Source: G963667915 sp965197385 (GTDB lineage Bacteria; Acidobacteriota; Vicinamibacteria; Vicinamibacterales; UBA823). From it: a DNA stretch of 64,000 nt. Below, piece by piece: positions 24,136 through 32,614 of the stretch (position 1 is its first letter; every line of letters begins with the position of its first letter). Below the pieces are notes generated by a model that saw only the letters and a list, made by a program, of their open reading frames with translations, was not told the origin of the DNA and made no database searches. Location: the NCBI GenBank assembly GCA_965197385.1, contig CBDANA010000008.1, positions 989,327 through 1,053,326 of the forward strand, written 5' to 3'. The translations under genes were made by a program, and so were the position numbers.

Positions 24136-24609
24136 TCACGTCTCCACTCGTGCCCTGCGGGCTCTGGCCCAGGTTTCGAATTGCTTGGCCATGGTGGTGG
24201 CCGCTCGTCGATGGCGGGCGATCACGAGAATGGTGTCGTCTCCCCCGATGGTGCCAACGACGTCGTCGTAGGCGGCCTGGTCGATCGCCAGCGCGAGCAG
24301 CTGCGCTTCACCCGGGTCGGTCTTCAGGATGATCAGCTGCTCCACGCGCTCGACGCGCTTCAGGTAGTCAGCCACGGCGCGCTGGGCGTCGACCCTGAAA
24401 TCGACCGCGCGGGCCAACAGTGGGTCGGCCTGCTGATAGCCGCCGTCCACCGCACGCTTCACCAGGCCCAGTTCCTTGATGTCGCGCGACAGCGTCGCCT
24501 GGGTCGCGTCGAATCCCTGCCGCTTGAGCCGCTGACGCAGGCGCTCCTGACTGGGAATCGCCTCGCGGGTCACGAGCTCGATGATGGCCGCCTGCCGGAA
24601 CTGCTTCAT
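24136..24609 (-). CDS. argR: Arginine repressor ArgR
   Basis: 157 residues. The N-terminal winged helix is seen (RQAAIIELVTREAIPSQERL, DATQATLSRDIKELGLVKRA), then a C-terminal oligomerisation/arginine-binding domain with the paired acidic residues in DDVVGTIGGDDTILVIA. As a hexamer with arginine it would repress the arg genes. It heads argR-argG-argH and is divergent from argC, with the predicted operator repeats between, so autoregulation and control of both operons is likely. Confidence 0.96.
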   Translation of the reverse strand: MKQFRQAAIIELVTREAIPSQERLRQRLKRQGFDATQATLSRDIKELGLVKRAVDGGYQQADPLLARAVDFRVDAQRAVADYLKRVERVEQLIILKTDPGEAQLLALAIDQAAYDDVVGTIGGDDTILVIARHRRAATTMAKQFETWARARRARVET

Positions 24610-24660
24610 GATTGTCCCAGAAAACGCGTCGATTCCAGTCGCTATCTCGCAGCGGATCTG

Positions 24661-24714
24661 GTATAAATATCCCTCCGTTCGTATAAATATACATGGCTCG
24701 CATGAATATACAAA
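24661..24714. promoter_or_regulatory. Predicted ArgR operator repeats over the argC start
   Basis: Three AT-rich repeats lie at a spacing of about 20 bp: GTATAAATAT at 24661-24670, GTATAAATATACATG from 24681 and GCATGAATATACAAA from 24700. They resemble ARG-box halves (TGAATA/AATATACA). The last two overlap the argC start codon(s), so bound ArgR could block both transcription and the start region. The link to ArgR is inferred from position and base composition. Confidence 0.6.
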
Positions 24715-25691
24715 GCATCCGGGTGGGCGTGGCCGGCGCGACCGGCTATGCGGGTCAGGAGCTCGTGGCGCGATTGGCTCGCCACCCGCGCGCGCTACTC
24801 TCCGTGGCGATGTCCTCCAGAACGGGCCCGACGGCCCTGCCTAGGCTGCGCGGCGTTTGGGACGGCGAGGTGACCCCGCTGTCGGTGGAGCGCCTCATGC
24901 AGGAAACCGACGCGGTCTTTCTCGCCCTGCCGGATCCCGTGACCGCAGAGGTCGTGTCGCCGCTGCTGGAGGGCGGCGTGCGTGTCTTCGATCTGTCGGG
25001 CACGTTTCGCCTCAGCGACCCGGCGCTGCGGTCGCGTTGGTACCCGGCGGCACCGTCCGACGTGGCCGCCACGGCCGTCTACGGCCTGCCCGAGCACCAT
25101 CGGAACGCTCTGCCCGGGGCTAGGCTGGTCGCCTGCCCGGGCTGCTATCCGACTGCCGCCGTCCTCGCCCTGCGCCCGCTGGTCGAGGCCGGGCTCGTCA
25201 CAGGCGACCTGATCGTGGACGCCAAGTCAGGAATCTCCGGCGCCGGCAAGACGCCGAGCGAGCGGACGCACTTCTCCGAGTGTCATGGCAACGTCGCGGC
25301 CTATGACGTCTTCACCCACCGGCATGCGGCCGAGATCGAACAGGAGATCGGTACGCCGGTGACGTTCGTACCGCATCTGGTGCCGCTGGACCGGGGCATC
25401 CTCGAGACGGTCTACGCGCGGCTGCGCCCAGCGGCCGGCGCCGACGACGTGGAGGCTGCGCTAACGCGCGCTTACACGGCTGCGCCGTTCGTGCGTCTGC
25501 GGGGTACCGCGCTGCCGGAAATCAAGGATGTCGTCTACACGAATTTCTGCGACATCGGATGGTCGGTGCACGAGGATGGACGGCTGGTCGTCGTCGCCTG
25601 TCTGGACAACCTCGTCAAGGGCGCGGCGGGACAGGCCGTCCAGATCTTCAACCTGGCGTTCGGTCTGGACGAGCGCGACGGACTGTCGTAA
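24693..25691 (+). CDS. argC: N-acetyl-gamma-glutamyl-phosphate reductase
   Basis: 332 residues (ATG 24693; ATG 24702, giving MNIQSIRVGV, is an alternative). NADPH-dependent reduction of acetylglutamyl phosphate to the semialdehyde. N-terminal VGVAGATGYAGQELVARL binds the cofactor; the catalytic cysteine is in LVACPGCYPTAAVLAL; DAKSGISGAGKTPSERTHFS and VPHLVPLDRGILETV follow. No ribosome site is visible ahead of either ATG, and the operator-like repeats cover the start, hinting at a very short leader. First gene of the plus-strand arginine operon. Confidence 0.97.
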   Translation: MARMNIQSIRVGVAGATGYAGQELVARLARHPRALLSVAMSSRTGPTALPRLRGVWDGEVTPLSVERLMQETDAVFLALPDPVTAEVVSPLLEGGVRVFDLSGTFRLSDPALRSRWYPAAPSDVAATAVYGLPEHHRNALPGARLVACPGCYPTAAVLALRPLVEAGLVTGDLIVDAKSGISGAGKTPSERTHFSECHGNVAAYDVFTHRHAAEIEQEIGTPVTFVPHLVPLDRGILETVYARLRPAAGADDVEAALTRAYTAAPFVRLRGTALPEIKDVVYTNFCDIGWSVHEDGRLVVVACLDNLVKGAAGQAVQIFNLAFGLDERDGLS

Positions 25692-25703
25692 GGACGAAAC
25701 CGC

Positions 25704-26543
25704 ATGTCCCACTCTGCCGCCCATCACACGGGGCTCGTCGTCCTGAAGCTCGGCGGTGAGCTCGTCGACGGCACCGACGCGATCGACCGCATCGGCGCGA
25801 TGATCGCCCACGCCGCAGCGCGGCAGCCCGTCGTCGTCGTACATGGCGGCGGCCGCGAGATCGACACGGAGCTCGCCAGCGCCGGCCTCGACAAGCAGGC
25901 CGTCGATGGGCTGCGGATCACCAACGCCGCGACCCTGGATGTCGTGGTGGGCGTGCTGGCCGGGCGCGTGAACACGCGGCTCGTCGCGGCGGTCACGCGA
26001 GCGGGCGCCAGCGCGGTCGGGTTGACCGGCGCCGACGACCGGATCGGCTTGTGCCGGCTGGCGCCGTCCTATCGAGCCACCGACGGCCGCCTCGTCGATC
26101 TCGGCCTGGTCGGCCAGCCGATCGCCTCCGAGGCGCCGCGTCTGCTCGACCACCTGCGCCGCGCCGGCTACACGCCGATCGTCGCCTGCATCGGCATAAC
26201 CAACGACGGCCAGTTGCTGAACGTAAATGCCGACACGCTCGCGGCCCAGCTGGCGGTGAACATCCAGGCGGGCCGTTTGATCATCGCGGGCGCCACGGGG
26301 GGCGTTCTCGACGATGCGGGACGGACGATCGCGACGCTCGACGACAGCGCCATCGACGCCCTGGTGCGGGCCGGCGGCGCCAGCGCGGGCATGGTGGCGA
26401 AGCTCGAGGCCTGTCGCATGGCCCGCCGGGGCGGCGTCGCCAGCGTCATCATCGCCGATGGCCGGCAGGGCGCCGACCTCGACGTCCTGAGCGGAACGAT
26501 GGTCGAGGCGACCGGCCCGTCCGGCTGGGAGTCCGAATCGTGA
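25704..26543 (+). CDS. argB: Acetylglutamate kinase
   Basis: 279 residues, amino-acid-kinase fold. Phosphorylates N-acetylglutamate. Motifs: LKLGGELVDGTDAIDRIG (Lys and Gly loop), PVVVVHGGGREIDTELASAG, GLRITNAATLDVVVGVLAGR, GLTGADDRIG, LLNVNADTLAAQLAVNI and AGASAGMVAKLEACRMA-type ending (GGASAGMVAKLEACRMARRG). No long N-terminal helix of the arginine-inhibited hexameric type is present. It follows argC by 12 bp and overlaps argD by four bases. Confidence 0.97.
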   Translation: MSHSAAHHTGLVVLKLGGELVDGTDAIDRIGAMIAHAAARQPVVVVHGGGREIDTELASAGLDKQAVDGLRITNAATLDVVVGVLAGRVNTRLVAAVTRAGASAVGLTGADDRIGLCRLAPSYRATDGRLVDLGLVGQPIASEAPRLLDHLRRAGYTPIVACIGITNDGQLLNVNADTLAAQLAVNIQAGRLIIAGATGGVLDDAGRTIATLDDSAIDALVRAGGASAGMVAKLEACRMARRGGVASVIIADGRQGADLDVLSGTMVEATGPSGWESES

Positions 26544-27745
26544 CGACGACACGGGTAGTGGACATCGAGGCCGCACACGTCCTCCAGACCTACAAGCGGG
26601 TCCCGATCGTGCTGTCCCGCGGCCGAGGGATTCACCTGTATGACGAGGCCGGACAGGACTACATCGATCTGGTCTCCGGCATCGGCGTGGCATCCCTGGG
26701 CCACGCCCACGCCGGTCTGGCGGCGGCGATCGCCGACCAGGCGGCGACGCTGCTCCACTCGTCGAATCTCTACTTCCATTCGCTGCAAGGCCGGCTGGCC
26801 GAGCGTCTCGCGGCGCTGTCCGGGCTGCCGCGGGCTTTCTTTTGCAACAGCGGCAGTGAAGCGGTGGAAGCCTGCCTGAAGTTCGCTCGCCGGTACTGGC
26901 ACACCCAGGGCGACGTGGCACGGACCGAGATCGTCGCGCTCGAGCGATCGTTCCACGGGCGGACGTTCGGCGCGCTGTCGGCCACCTGGGTCGAGCACTA
27001 CCGGACGCCGTTCCAGCCGCTGGTGCCCGGCATCCGATTCGTGCCTCCGGATGCCGGCGCGATCGCCGCGGCGGTGTCGAGCGTGACCCAGGCGATCATC
27101 GTCGAGCCCCTGCAGGGCGAGGGCGGGGTTCACCCGCTGGCGGCCGACACCGCGACGGCGATCGGCGACGCCTGTGCGAAGACCGGCGCGCTCCTGATCG
27201 CCGATGAGGTGCAGTGTGGGCTCGGCCGGACGGGCCGGCCGTTCTACTACCAGGCGCTGGAACTCCAGCCGGATCTCGTGTCGGTCGGCAAGGCGCTGGG
27301 TGGCGGCGTGCCGGTCGGCGCGGCGCTGGTCGGCGAGCGGGTCGCCGCCGCGGTCGCCTACGGCGACCACGGCAGCACGTACGGCGGCAACCTGTTGGCG
27401 TGCCGCGCGGCACTGGTGTTTCTCGAGGAGCTCATCGACCGCGATCTGATCGGCCACGTGCGCGCCGTCGGCGCATTTGCCGCCTCACGGTTACGCGCGC
27501 TGGCGGACCGCCATCCAACCATCGTGGACGTCCGCGGGGAGGGCGTCATCTGGGGACTCGAGGTCGACGGCGATGCCGCCGCGATCGTAGAGGCCGCACT
27601 GGGCCGTCACCTCCTCGTCAATCGAACGGCCGGCAATATCATCCGGCTCCTGCCGCCGCTCACCATCACCGAAGCGGAGCTCGGCGCCGCCCTCGACACG
27701 CTCGAGGCCGCCTTCGCCGATGTTGCGGCAGGCAGCGCGTCATGA
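26540..27745 (+). CDS. argD: Acetylornithine aminotransferase
   Basis: 401 residues from GTG 26540, which overlaps the argB stop (GTGA); the open frame extends far upstream to 26051 but that part is a shadow of argB. PLP fold type I: SGIGVASLGHAHAGLAAAI, NSGSEAVEACLKFARRYW, SFHGRTFGALSATW, the cofactor-ring aspartate in LIADEVQCGLGRTGRPF and the Schiff-base lysine in SVGKALGGGVPVGAAL, then GDHGSTYGGNLLACRAAL. Makes acetylornithine (and possibly also serves lysine synthesis). Confidence 0.97.
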   Translation: MTTTRVVDIEAAHVLQTYKRVPIVLSRGRGIHLYDEAGQDYIDLVSGIGVASLGHAHAGLAAAIADQAATLLHSSNLYFHSLQGRLAERLAALSGLPRAFFCNSGSEAVEACLKFARRYWHTQGDVARTEIVALERSFHGRTFGALSATWVEHYRTPFQPLVPGIRFVPPDAGAIAAAVSSVTQAIIVEPLQGEGGVHPLAADTATAIGDACAKTGALLIADEVQCGLGRTGRPFYYQALELQPDLVSVGKALGGGVPVGAALVGERVAAAVAYGDHGSTYGGNLLACRAALVFLEELIDRDLIGHVRAVGAFAASRLRALADRHPTIVDVRGEGVIWGLEVDGDAAAIVEAALGRHLLVNRTAGNIIRLLPPLTITEAELGAALDTLEAAFADVAAGSAS

Positions 27746-28308
27746 TTGCCACGCTGGACGCATCGACGCCAGGCGCCGTGCTCGGCACGCATTCGACTGG
27801 ACGCGCGCGGGCGGTCGCGCCGGCGCCGGCCATCCGCGCTGCCACGGTCGACGACGCGTCGCGCATGCACGAGCTCATCGCCGACCATCGTGTCGAGGGG
27901 CACCTGCTGTCGCGTTCACTGGCGGAGCTCCAGGCGCACGCCACCCGGTTCTTCGTGGCGCACGACGGACCGGCAATCGTCGGCTGCGGCGAACTGGCGC
28001 CGCTCGGCACCTGGACCGTCGAGGTGCGCTCGCTGGTGGTCGAAGCGGCGTTTCGCGGCGCCGGCACCGGAACCGGTCTGGTGCGCGCCATCATCGACCG
28101 GGCCTGCGCTCGGCAGTTCGCCCGGCTGGTCGCGTTCACCCGCGACCCCGTGCCGTTCGTCCGGGTGGGGTTCTCGATACTGCCTCGACTCTGGGTGCCG
28201 GAGAAGATTGCGGCCGATTGTGTGGCGTGCGAACGGCTCCGGGATTGCGCGCAATACGCCCTCCGGCTCGATCTCGGCCCGGCCGCGACAGGGGCGACAG
28301 GGGCCTGA
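27742..28308 (+). CDS. Short GNAT-type amino-acid N-acetyltransferase (probable N-acetylglutamate synthase)
   Basis: 188 residues; ATG overlaps the argD stop (ATGA). After a 25-residue lead comes a GNAT domain: IRAATVDDASRMHELIADH, VEVRSLVVEAAFRGAGTGTG (acetyl-CoA pyrophosphate loop) and FVRVGFSILPRLWVPEKIAA, then a tail with CVACERLRDC typical of stand-alone ArgA-like proteins that lack the kinase-like domain. Within an arg operon with argJ, a role in making N-acetylglutamate from acetyl-CoA (starting and topping up the acetyl cycle) is the best reading. Confidence 0.85.
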   Translation: MIATLDASTPGAVLGTHSTGRARAVAPAPAIRAATVDDASRMHELIADHRVEGHLLSRSLAELQAHATRFFVAHDGPAIVGCGELAPLGTWTVEVRSLVVEAAFRGAGTGTGLVRAIIDRACARQFARLVAFTRDPVPFVRVGFSILPRLWVPEKIAADCVACERLRDCAQYALRLDLGPAATGATGA

Positions 28309-28317
28309 GGCGCTGAG

Positions 28318-29550
28318 GTGATGAACACGCTCGAAACGATCGCAGGTGGCGTGACCGCACCGGAAGGGTTCCGCGCCGCGGGCGTCGCCTGCGGAATCAA
28401 GTCGGGCGACGCCACCCTCGACCTGGCCATTGTGCATGTAGATGCCGACATCGACGGGGGAGGCGCCGTACCGGCCGCCGGCGTGTTCACGACGAACCTC
28501 GTGACGGCCGCCCCGGTCATCGTCTCGCGGGAGCATCTGGCGCGGTCTGGTGGCTCGGCGCGGGCGGTCATCATCAACAGCGGGTGCGCCAACGCCTGCA
28601 CCGGAGCGTCCGGTATCGCCGCCGCGCGATCCATGGCGGCGGACGGTGCACGCCAGTTCGGGTGTGACGCCTCGGAGATCCTCATTGCCTCGACCGGCGT
28701 GATCGGCGTCGATCTCGACGCCGCGAAGATCGCCAGCGGCATCGCGGACTCCGCGACGGCGCTGCGGCGGGAGGCGCACCTGGACGCTGCACGCGCCATC
28801 ATGACGACCGACGTGGGGCCGAAGGAAGCGGCGGTGCGGATCTTGACCCCCGGCGGCACGTTCCGGGTGGGCGGCATGGCGAAGGGTGCCGGCATGATCG
28901 AGCCGAACATGGCCACGATGCTGGCCGTGTTGACGACCGACGCCAGCGTCGACGCGCCGCGGCTGCGCCCCGCGCTGGCTGATGCCGTACGCGACACGTT
29001 CAACGCGATCACCGTCGACGGCGAGTGCTCGACCAACGACACGGTGTTCGCGCTGGCCAGCGGCGCCAGCGGCGTCGAGATCGACGACGCACGGCTGCCG
29101 GACCTGGTCGAGGCGTTGACGGCGGTGGCCCGCCGGCTGGCGATCGACATCGTCAGGGGCGGTGAAGGCGCGACGAAGCTCGTCGCCATTCGGGTGCATG
29201 ACGCGGGGACGGCCGACGACGCGCGGCGCGCGGCGCATACCCTGGCCAACTCTCTGCTCGTCAAGACGGCAGTGCACGGCAGCGATCCGAACTGGGGGCG
29301 CCTCGTGGCTGCCGCCGGGCGAGCGGGCGTGGCCTTCGACCCGGCCAGGGTGACGGTGCGCATCGGCGACGTTGTAATGTTCGAACAGGGCCGCCCGTTC
29401 GACGAACGCGCGCCCGCCGCCGCGGAGCACCTGCGCGGACCGGAGATCGACATTCACGTCGGCCTCGGCACCGGTGCGCAGGAGGCGACCGTCTGGACGT
29501 GCGACCTCAGCGCTGAGTACGTGCGGATCAACTCGGAGTATCGAACCTGA
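28318..29550 (+). CDS. argJ: Glutamate N-acetyltransferase / amino-acid acetyltransferase ArgJ
   Basis: About 410 residues. GTG 28318 has GAGG seven bases upstream; ATG 28321 is the very next codon and equally possible. Moves the acetyl group from acetylornithine to glutamate, which makes the pathway cyclic and removes the need for ArgE. The self-cleavage site is clear: GMAKGAGMIEPNMATMLAVL, with the threonine of MATML as nucleophile of the beta chain. Other blocks: PAAGVFTTNLVTAAPV, INSGCANACTGASG, IASTGVIGVDLD, GECSTNDTVFALASG and HGSDPNWGRLVAAAGRAGV. Confidence 0.97.
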   Translation: MMNTLETIAGGVTAPEGFRAAGVACGIKSGDATLDLAIVHVDADIDGGGAVPAAGVFTTNLVTAAPVIVSREHLARSGGSARAVIINSGCANACTGASGIAAARSMAADGARQFGCDASEILIASTGVIGVDLDAAKIASGIADSATALRREAHLDAARAIMTTDVGPKEAAVRILTPGGTFRVGGMAKGAGMIEPNMATMLAVLTTDASVDAPRLRPALADAVRDTFNAITVDGECSTNDTVFALASGASGVEIDDARLPDLVEALTAVARRLAIDIVRGGEGATKLVAIRVHDAGTADDARRAAHTLANSLLVKTAVHGSDPNWGRLVAAAGRAGVAFDPARVTVRIGDVVMFEQGRPFDERAPAAAEHLRGPEIDIHVGLGTGAQEATVWTCDLSAEYVRINSEYRT

Positions 29551-29566
29551 GCACGCCGAGGAAGCG

Positions 29567-30499
29567 ATGAAGAAGGACTTCCTGTCAATCCTGGACCTGA
29601 GCCCAGAGGACTTGACGCGCTGTCTCGACGTCGCCACCCGGCTCAAGGCGGAACGCTCGCTCCGGCGAAATGCACCCACGTCGAGCACCCTCGCCGGCCG
29701 GCACGTCGCGATGCTGTTCGACAAACCCTCGCTCCGCACGCTGGCCACGTTCGAAATCGCCGTCCGGGAGCTCGGCGGGGAAATCATCGAGCCGCCCGCC
29801 GATTCCACGCTCGGCGGCCGCGAGACGCTGTCCGACGTCGCGCTCAACCTCGAGCGCTGGGTGGCCGCCGCGGTCATCCGCACGTTCGCCCAGGGCCGGC
29901 TGGTGGAGTTCGCACGGGCCACGACCCGTCTGCACGTCGTCAACGCGCTGAGCGACGCGGAGCATCCGTGCCAGGCGCTGGCCGACATGATGACGCTGCG
30001 CGAGCGCTGGGGCACGCTGGCCGGCAAGACGCTGACCTTCGTCGGCGACGGCAACAACGTCGCGACGTCGCTCGCGCACGCGGGCGCCATGCTCGGCCTG
30101 ACAATCCGCGTGGCCTCCCCCGAGGACTACGCGCTGCCAGACCGCGTGGTCACAGAGGTGGCCGCGCTGACCGATTCCGCCTCGGGTGTGGAACGCTTCA
30201 CCGACCCAGACGCCGCGGTGGCCGGTGCCGACGCCGTGTACACCGACACCTGGACCTCGATGGGCCATGAGCACGAGTCGGCGGCGCGTCGCCAAGCCTT
30301 TCTGCCGTATCAGGCGAATGCGGCCCTGATGTCACGCGCGAAGCCCGGCGCGCTCTTCCTACACTGCCTGCCCGCCCACCGTGGAGAGGAAGTCACCGAC
30401 GAGGTGATCGACTCCGCCGCCTCCGTCGTCTTCGACCAGGCCGAAAACCGCCTGCACACCGAGAAGGCGCTGCTGGCAATGCTCTTGGCGGAGCCGTGA
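29567..30499 (+). CDS. argF: Ornithine carbamoyltransferase
   Basis: 310 residues from ATG 29567, with GAGGA four bases upstream; the frame is open further upstream only as an argJ shadow. Makes citrulline from ornithine and carbamoyl phosphate. Carbamoyl-phosphate site LFDKPSLRTLATFEIAV, where the common S-x-R-T-R reads SLRTL; NALSDAEHPCQALADMMTL (HPCQ), FVGDGNNVATSLAHAGA, DTWTSMGHEHE (ornithine loop) and LFLHCLPAHRGEEVTDEV are intact. The lost last arginine of the S-x-R-T-R motif is unusual. Last gene of the arg operon. Confidence 0.95.
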   Translation: MKKDFLSILDLSPEDLTRCLDVATRLKAERSLRRNAPTSSTLAGRHVAMLFDKPSLRTLATFEIAVRELGGEIIEPPADSTLGGRETLSDVALNLERWVAAAVIRTFAQGRLVEFARATTRLHVVNALSDAEHPCQALADMMTLRERWGTLAGKTLTFVGDGNNVATSLAHAGAMLGLTIRVASPEDYALPDRVVTEVAALTDSASGVERFTDPDAAVAGADAVYTDTWTSMGHEHESAARRQAFLPYQANAALMSRAKPGALFLHCLPAHRGEEVTDEVIDSAASVVFDQAENRLHTEKALLAMLLAEP

Positions 30500-30576
30500 T
30501 AATCGCCCGCGACCAGTCGTCGCTCCGATTCGGCTAGACGGGCTATACTCCCCATCTCGAAAGGACGCCGCGAACG

Positions 30577-31920
30577 ATGCTCGAGACTATCGAACAATCC
30601 AACACCTGGCTGAACGGCTACGTCTGGGGCGCGCCGATGATCGTGCTCCTGATGGGCACCGGCGTGCTGCTCACGATTCTCACCGGCGCCGTCCAGTTTC
30701 GCTACCTTGGCTTCGCGCTGAAGGAGGTGCTGGGCAAGCTCACACAGCGTGGCACAGGCGACGGCAGCGTCAGCCCGTTCCAGGCGGTGTCCACCGCGCT
30801 GGCCTCGACGGTTGGCGTCGGCAACATCGCGGGCGTGGCCACGGCGCTGACGCTGGGCGGCCCGGGCGCGCTGTTCTGGCTCTGGATCTCCGGCGCGCTC
30901 GGCATGTGCACCAAGTTCGCCGAGATCGTCATCGCGCTGCACTACCGCGAGCCGGACACCACCGGCACGATGCGTGGCGGCGCGATGTACACGCTGCGCA
31001 AGGGGCTTGGCCTGCCGTGGCTGGGCGCGATCTTCGCGCTGCTGACCTCGCTGGCGGCGTTCGGCATCGGCAACATGGTGCAGGCGAACTCGGTGGCCGA
31101 TAGTCTGCAGTCCAGCTTCGGCGTCTCGCCGATGATTACCGGCCTCGTCCTCGCGGCTGTCACGGCGGCGGTCATTCTTGGTGGCATCCAGCGGATCGGC
31201 GAGGTGACGCAAGTGCTCGTGCCGTTCATGAGCGTCCTGTACCTCGGTGGCGGCCTACTCATTATCGTGCTGCACATCGCCGACATACCGGCGGCGGTCG
31301 GCCTGGTGTTTGAGGGCGCATTCACGGGCACCGCGGCGACCGGCGGCTTCGCCGGCTCGACCGTCGCGCTGGCGCTGCGGTTCGGCATCGCACGCGGCCT
31401 GTTCTCGAACGAGGCTGGCCTCGGCTCGGCGCCGATGGTCCACTCGGCGGCGCAGACCGATCACCCCGCGCGCCAGGGTCTCTACGGCATCTTCGAGGTC
31501 TTCGTAGACACGGTCCTGGTCTGCACCGTCACCGGACTGGCCATCCTGGTCACCGACTCCTGGCAGAGCGGCATGACCGGCGCGACGCTGTCGGGCGAGG
31601 CTTTCCGTCTGGGGCTGCCGGGCGTCTTCGGCAACATCATCGTCACGAGCAGCCTCTTGCTATTCTCGTTCTCGACGCTGATCGGCTGGAGCTACTACGG
31701 TGAGACCGGCATCGTCTATCTGTTCGGCGCCAAGGCGGCGCTGCCCTACCGGCTACTGTGGCTAGTCTTCATCTATCTCGGCGCCACCGGATCGCTGCAG
31801 CTCATCTGGAGCGTCTCGGACACGCTGAACGGCCTGATGGCCATCCCCAACCTGGTGTCGGTGCTCTTCTCGATTCCCATACTGCTCAAGCTCAAGAAGG
31901 AGTTCTTCAAGAGCCGGTAG
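30577..31920 (+). CDS. AGCS-family amino acid carrier (alanine/glycine:cation symporter)
   Basis: 447 residues, about ten membrane helices. Family blocks: VWGAPMIVLLMGTGVLLTIL at the start, AVSTALASTVGVGNIAGVAT (substrate/ion loop), GGPGALFWLWISGALGMCTK, GGAMYTLRKGLG, FGIARGLFSNEAGLGSAPMV and SFSTLIGWSYYGETGIVYLF. Imports a small neutral amino acid with sodium or protons; the exact solute is not visible. AAAGGA lies about 12 bases ahead of the ATG. It follows argF after 77 bp and may be separately transcribed. Confidence 0.95.
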   Translation: MLETIEQSNTWLNGYVWGAPMIVLLMGTGVLLTILTGAVQFRYLGFALKEVLGKLTQRGTGDGSVSPFQAVSTALASTVGVGNIAGVATALTLGGPGALFWLWISGALGMCTKFAEIVIALHYREPDTTGTMRGGAMYTLRKGLGLPWLGAIFALLTSLAAFGIGNMVQANSVADSLQSSFGVSPMITGLVLAAVTAAVILGGIQRIGEVTQVLVPFMSVLYLGGGLLIIVLHIADIPAAVGLVFEGAFTGTAATGGFAGSTVALALRFGIARGLFSNEAGLGSAPMVHSAAQTDHPARQGLYGIFEVFVDTVLVCTVTGLAILVTDSWQSGMTGATLSGEAFRLGLPGVFGNIIVTSSLLLFSFSTLIGWSYYGETGIVYLFGAKAALPYRLLWLVFIYLGATGSLQLIWSVSDTLNGLMAIPNLVSVLFSIPILLKLKKEFFKSR

Positions 31921-31949
31921 AAGCTGTCGCGCCGCGACCGGTCGCTTAG

Positions 31950-32111
31950 CAGCCCGTGGTGAAAATCCCGCTGCATTCGACCGCCGATGCATCCCGCCCC
32001 GCGGCGTTGCTCGTCGGTCAAATGCTCCCGGTATGCTCCCTCCTCGCGCCTGGCGGGCCGGGCGTTTCGACGGTCTCGGTGCCACGCCAGACTTTCACCA
32101 CGGGCTGCTAG
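31950..32111. repeat. Palindromic ORF-permissive repeat, copy D (CTAGCAGCCCGTGG family)
   Basis: The left end CTTAGCAGCCCGTGGTGAAA begins at 31945 and the right end CTTTCACCACGGGCTGCTAG closes at 32111. From CAGCCC to TAG is 162 bp, 54 codons. Both strands are stop-free in the phase of the ends. The right end provides the TAG stop of the lipocalin-like gene. Confidence 0.87.
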
Positions 32112-32614
32112 GGTACATCCGCCGAACGGGTGAAGGTCATCATGTTCCCGCTCGGAAAGTTCAGCCGCAGCCGGTCGCCGTCGCGCACGACCTGACACGG
32201 CTCCTCCGGCGCGTCGTCGTCCGGCCCGCGCGCCACCATCCACAGCTCGCTCGCCGCCAGGCCGGGCATTGCCTCGCCGGCCGACAGGTGGTACCGGTGC
32301 GTGAACACCAGCCGGTCCCCGCTCAGCGTGAAGCTGCCGCCTTCTCCCGAGCCGCGGCGCGCCTTCCCCGACTCGTCGAGGACGAAGAACAGGACGGTCC
32401 AATCGTTCCCCGTGAAGAAGATCAACCCGGCCACCGGATGCTCGGCGCCGTCCTTCAGGATGTAGCGCTCAGCCTGCCAGGCACCCTGGATGTCGACATC
32501 GGCGTCCTGTGCGACCTGGTCCAGCGACGCCGCGCGAGCTTGGCCCGCCACAGCGAGCGCCGTCAGGCAGATGGCTGGAACGAACAGATTACGCGTCGTT
32601 GGAAGCTTCGGCAT
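32108..32614 (-). CDS. Secreted lipocalin-like protein
   Basis: 168 residues. Signal peptide (FVPAICLTALAVAGQARA) cleaved near residue 28. The mature part has alternating beta strands with an early DIQGAWQAERYILKDG that resembles the GxW opening of lipocalin-like domains, and a middle GEGGSFTLSGDRLVFTHRY. It ends in FPSGNMMTFTRSADVP and a TAG stop taken from repeat copy D, so the true C-terminus may have been altered. Overlaps the AhpD-like pseudogene by 26 bases. Ligand unknown. Confidence 0.65.
   Translation of the reverse strand: MPKLPTTRNLFVPAICLTALAVAGQARAASLDQVAQDADVDIQGAWQAERYILKDGAEHPVAGLIFFTGNDWTVLFFVLDESGKARRGSGEGGSFTLSGDRLVFTHRYHLSAGEAMPGLAASELWMVARGPDDDAPEEPCQVVRDGDRLRLNFPSGNMMTFTRSADVP

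Noticed and set aside
27666..30090. Two very long minus-strand open frames (595 and 724 codons) opposite argD to argF
   Set aside because: They are antisense to well-identified arg genes in GC-rich DNA; composition is arginine/alanine-rich low complexity with no family motifs.
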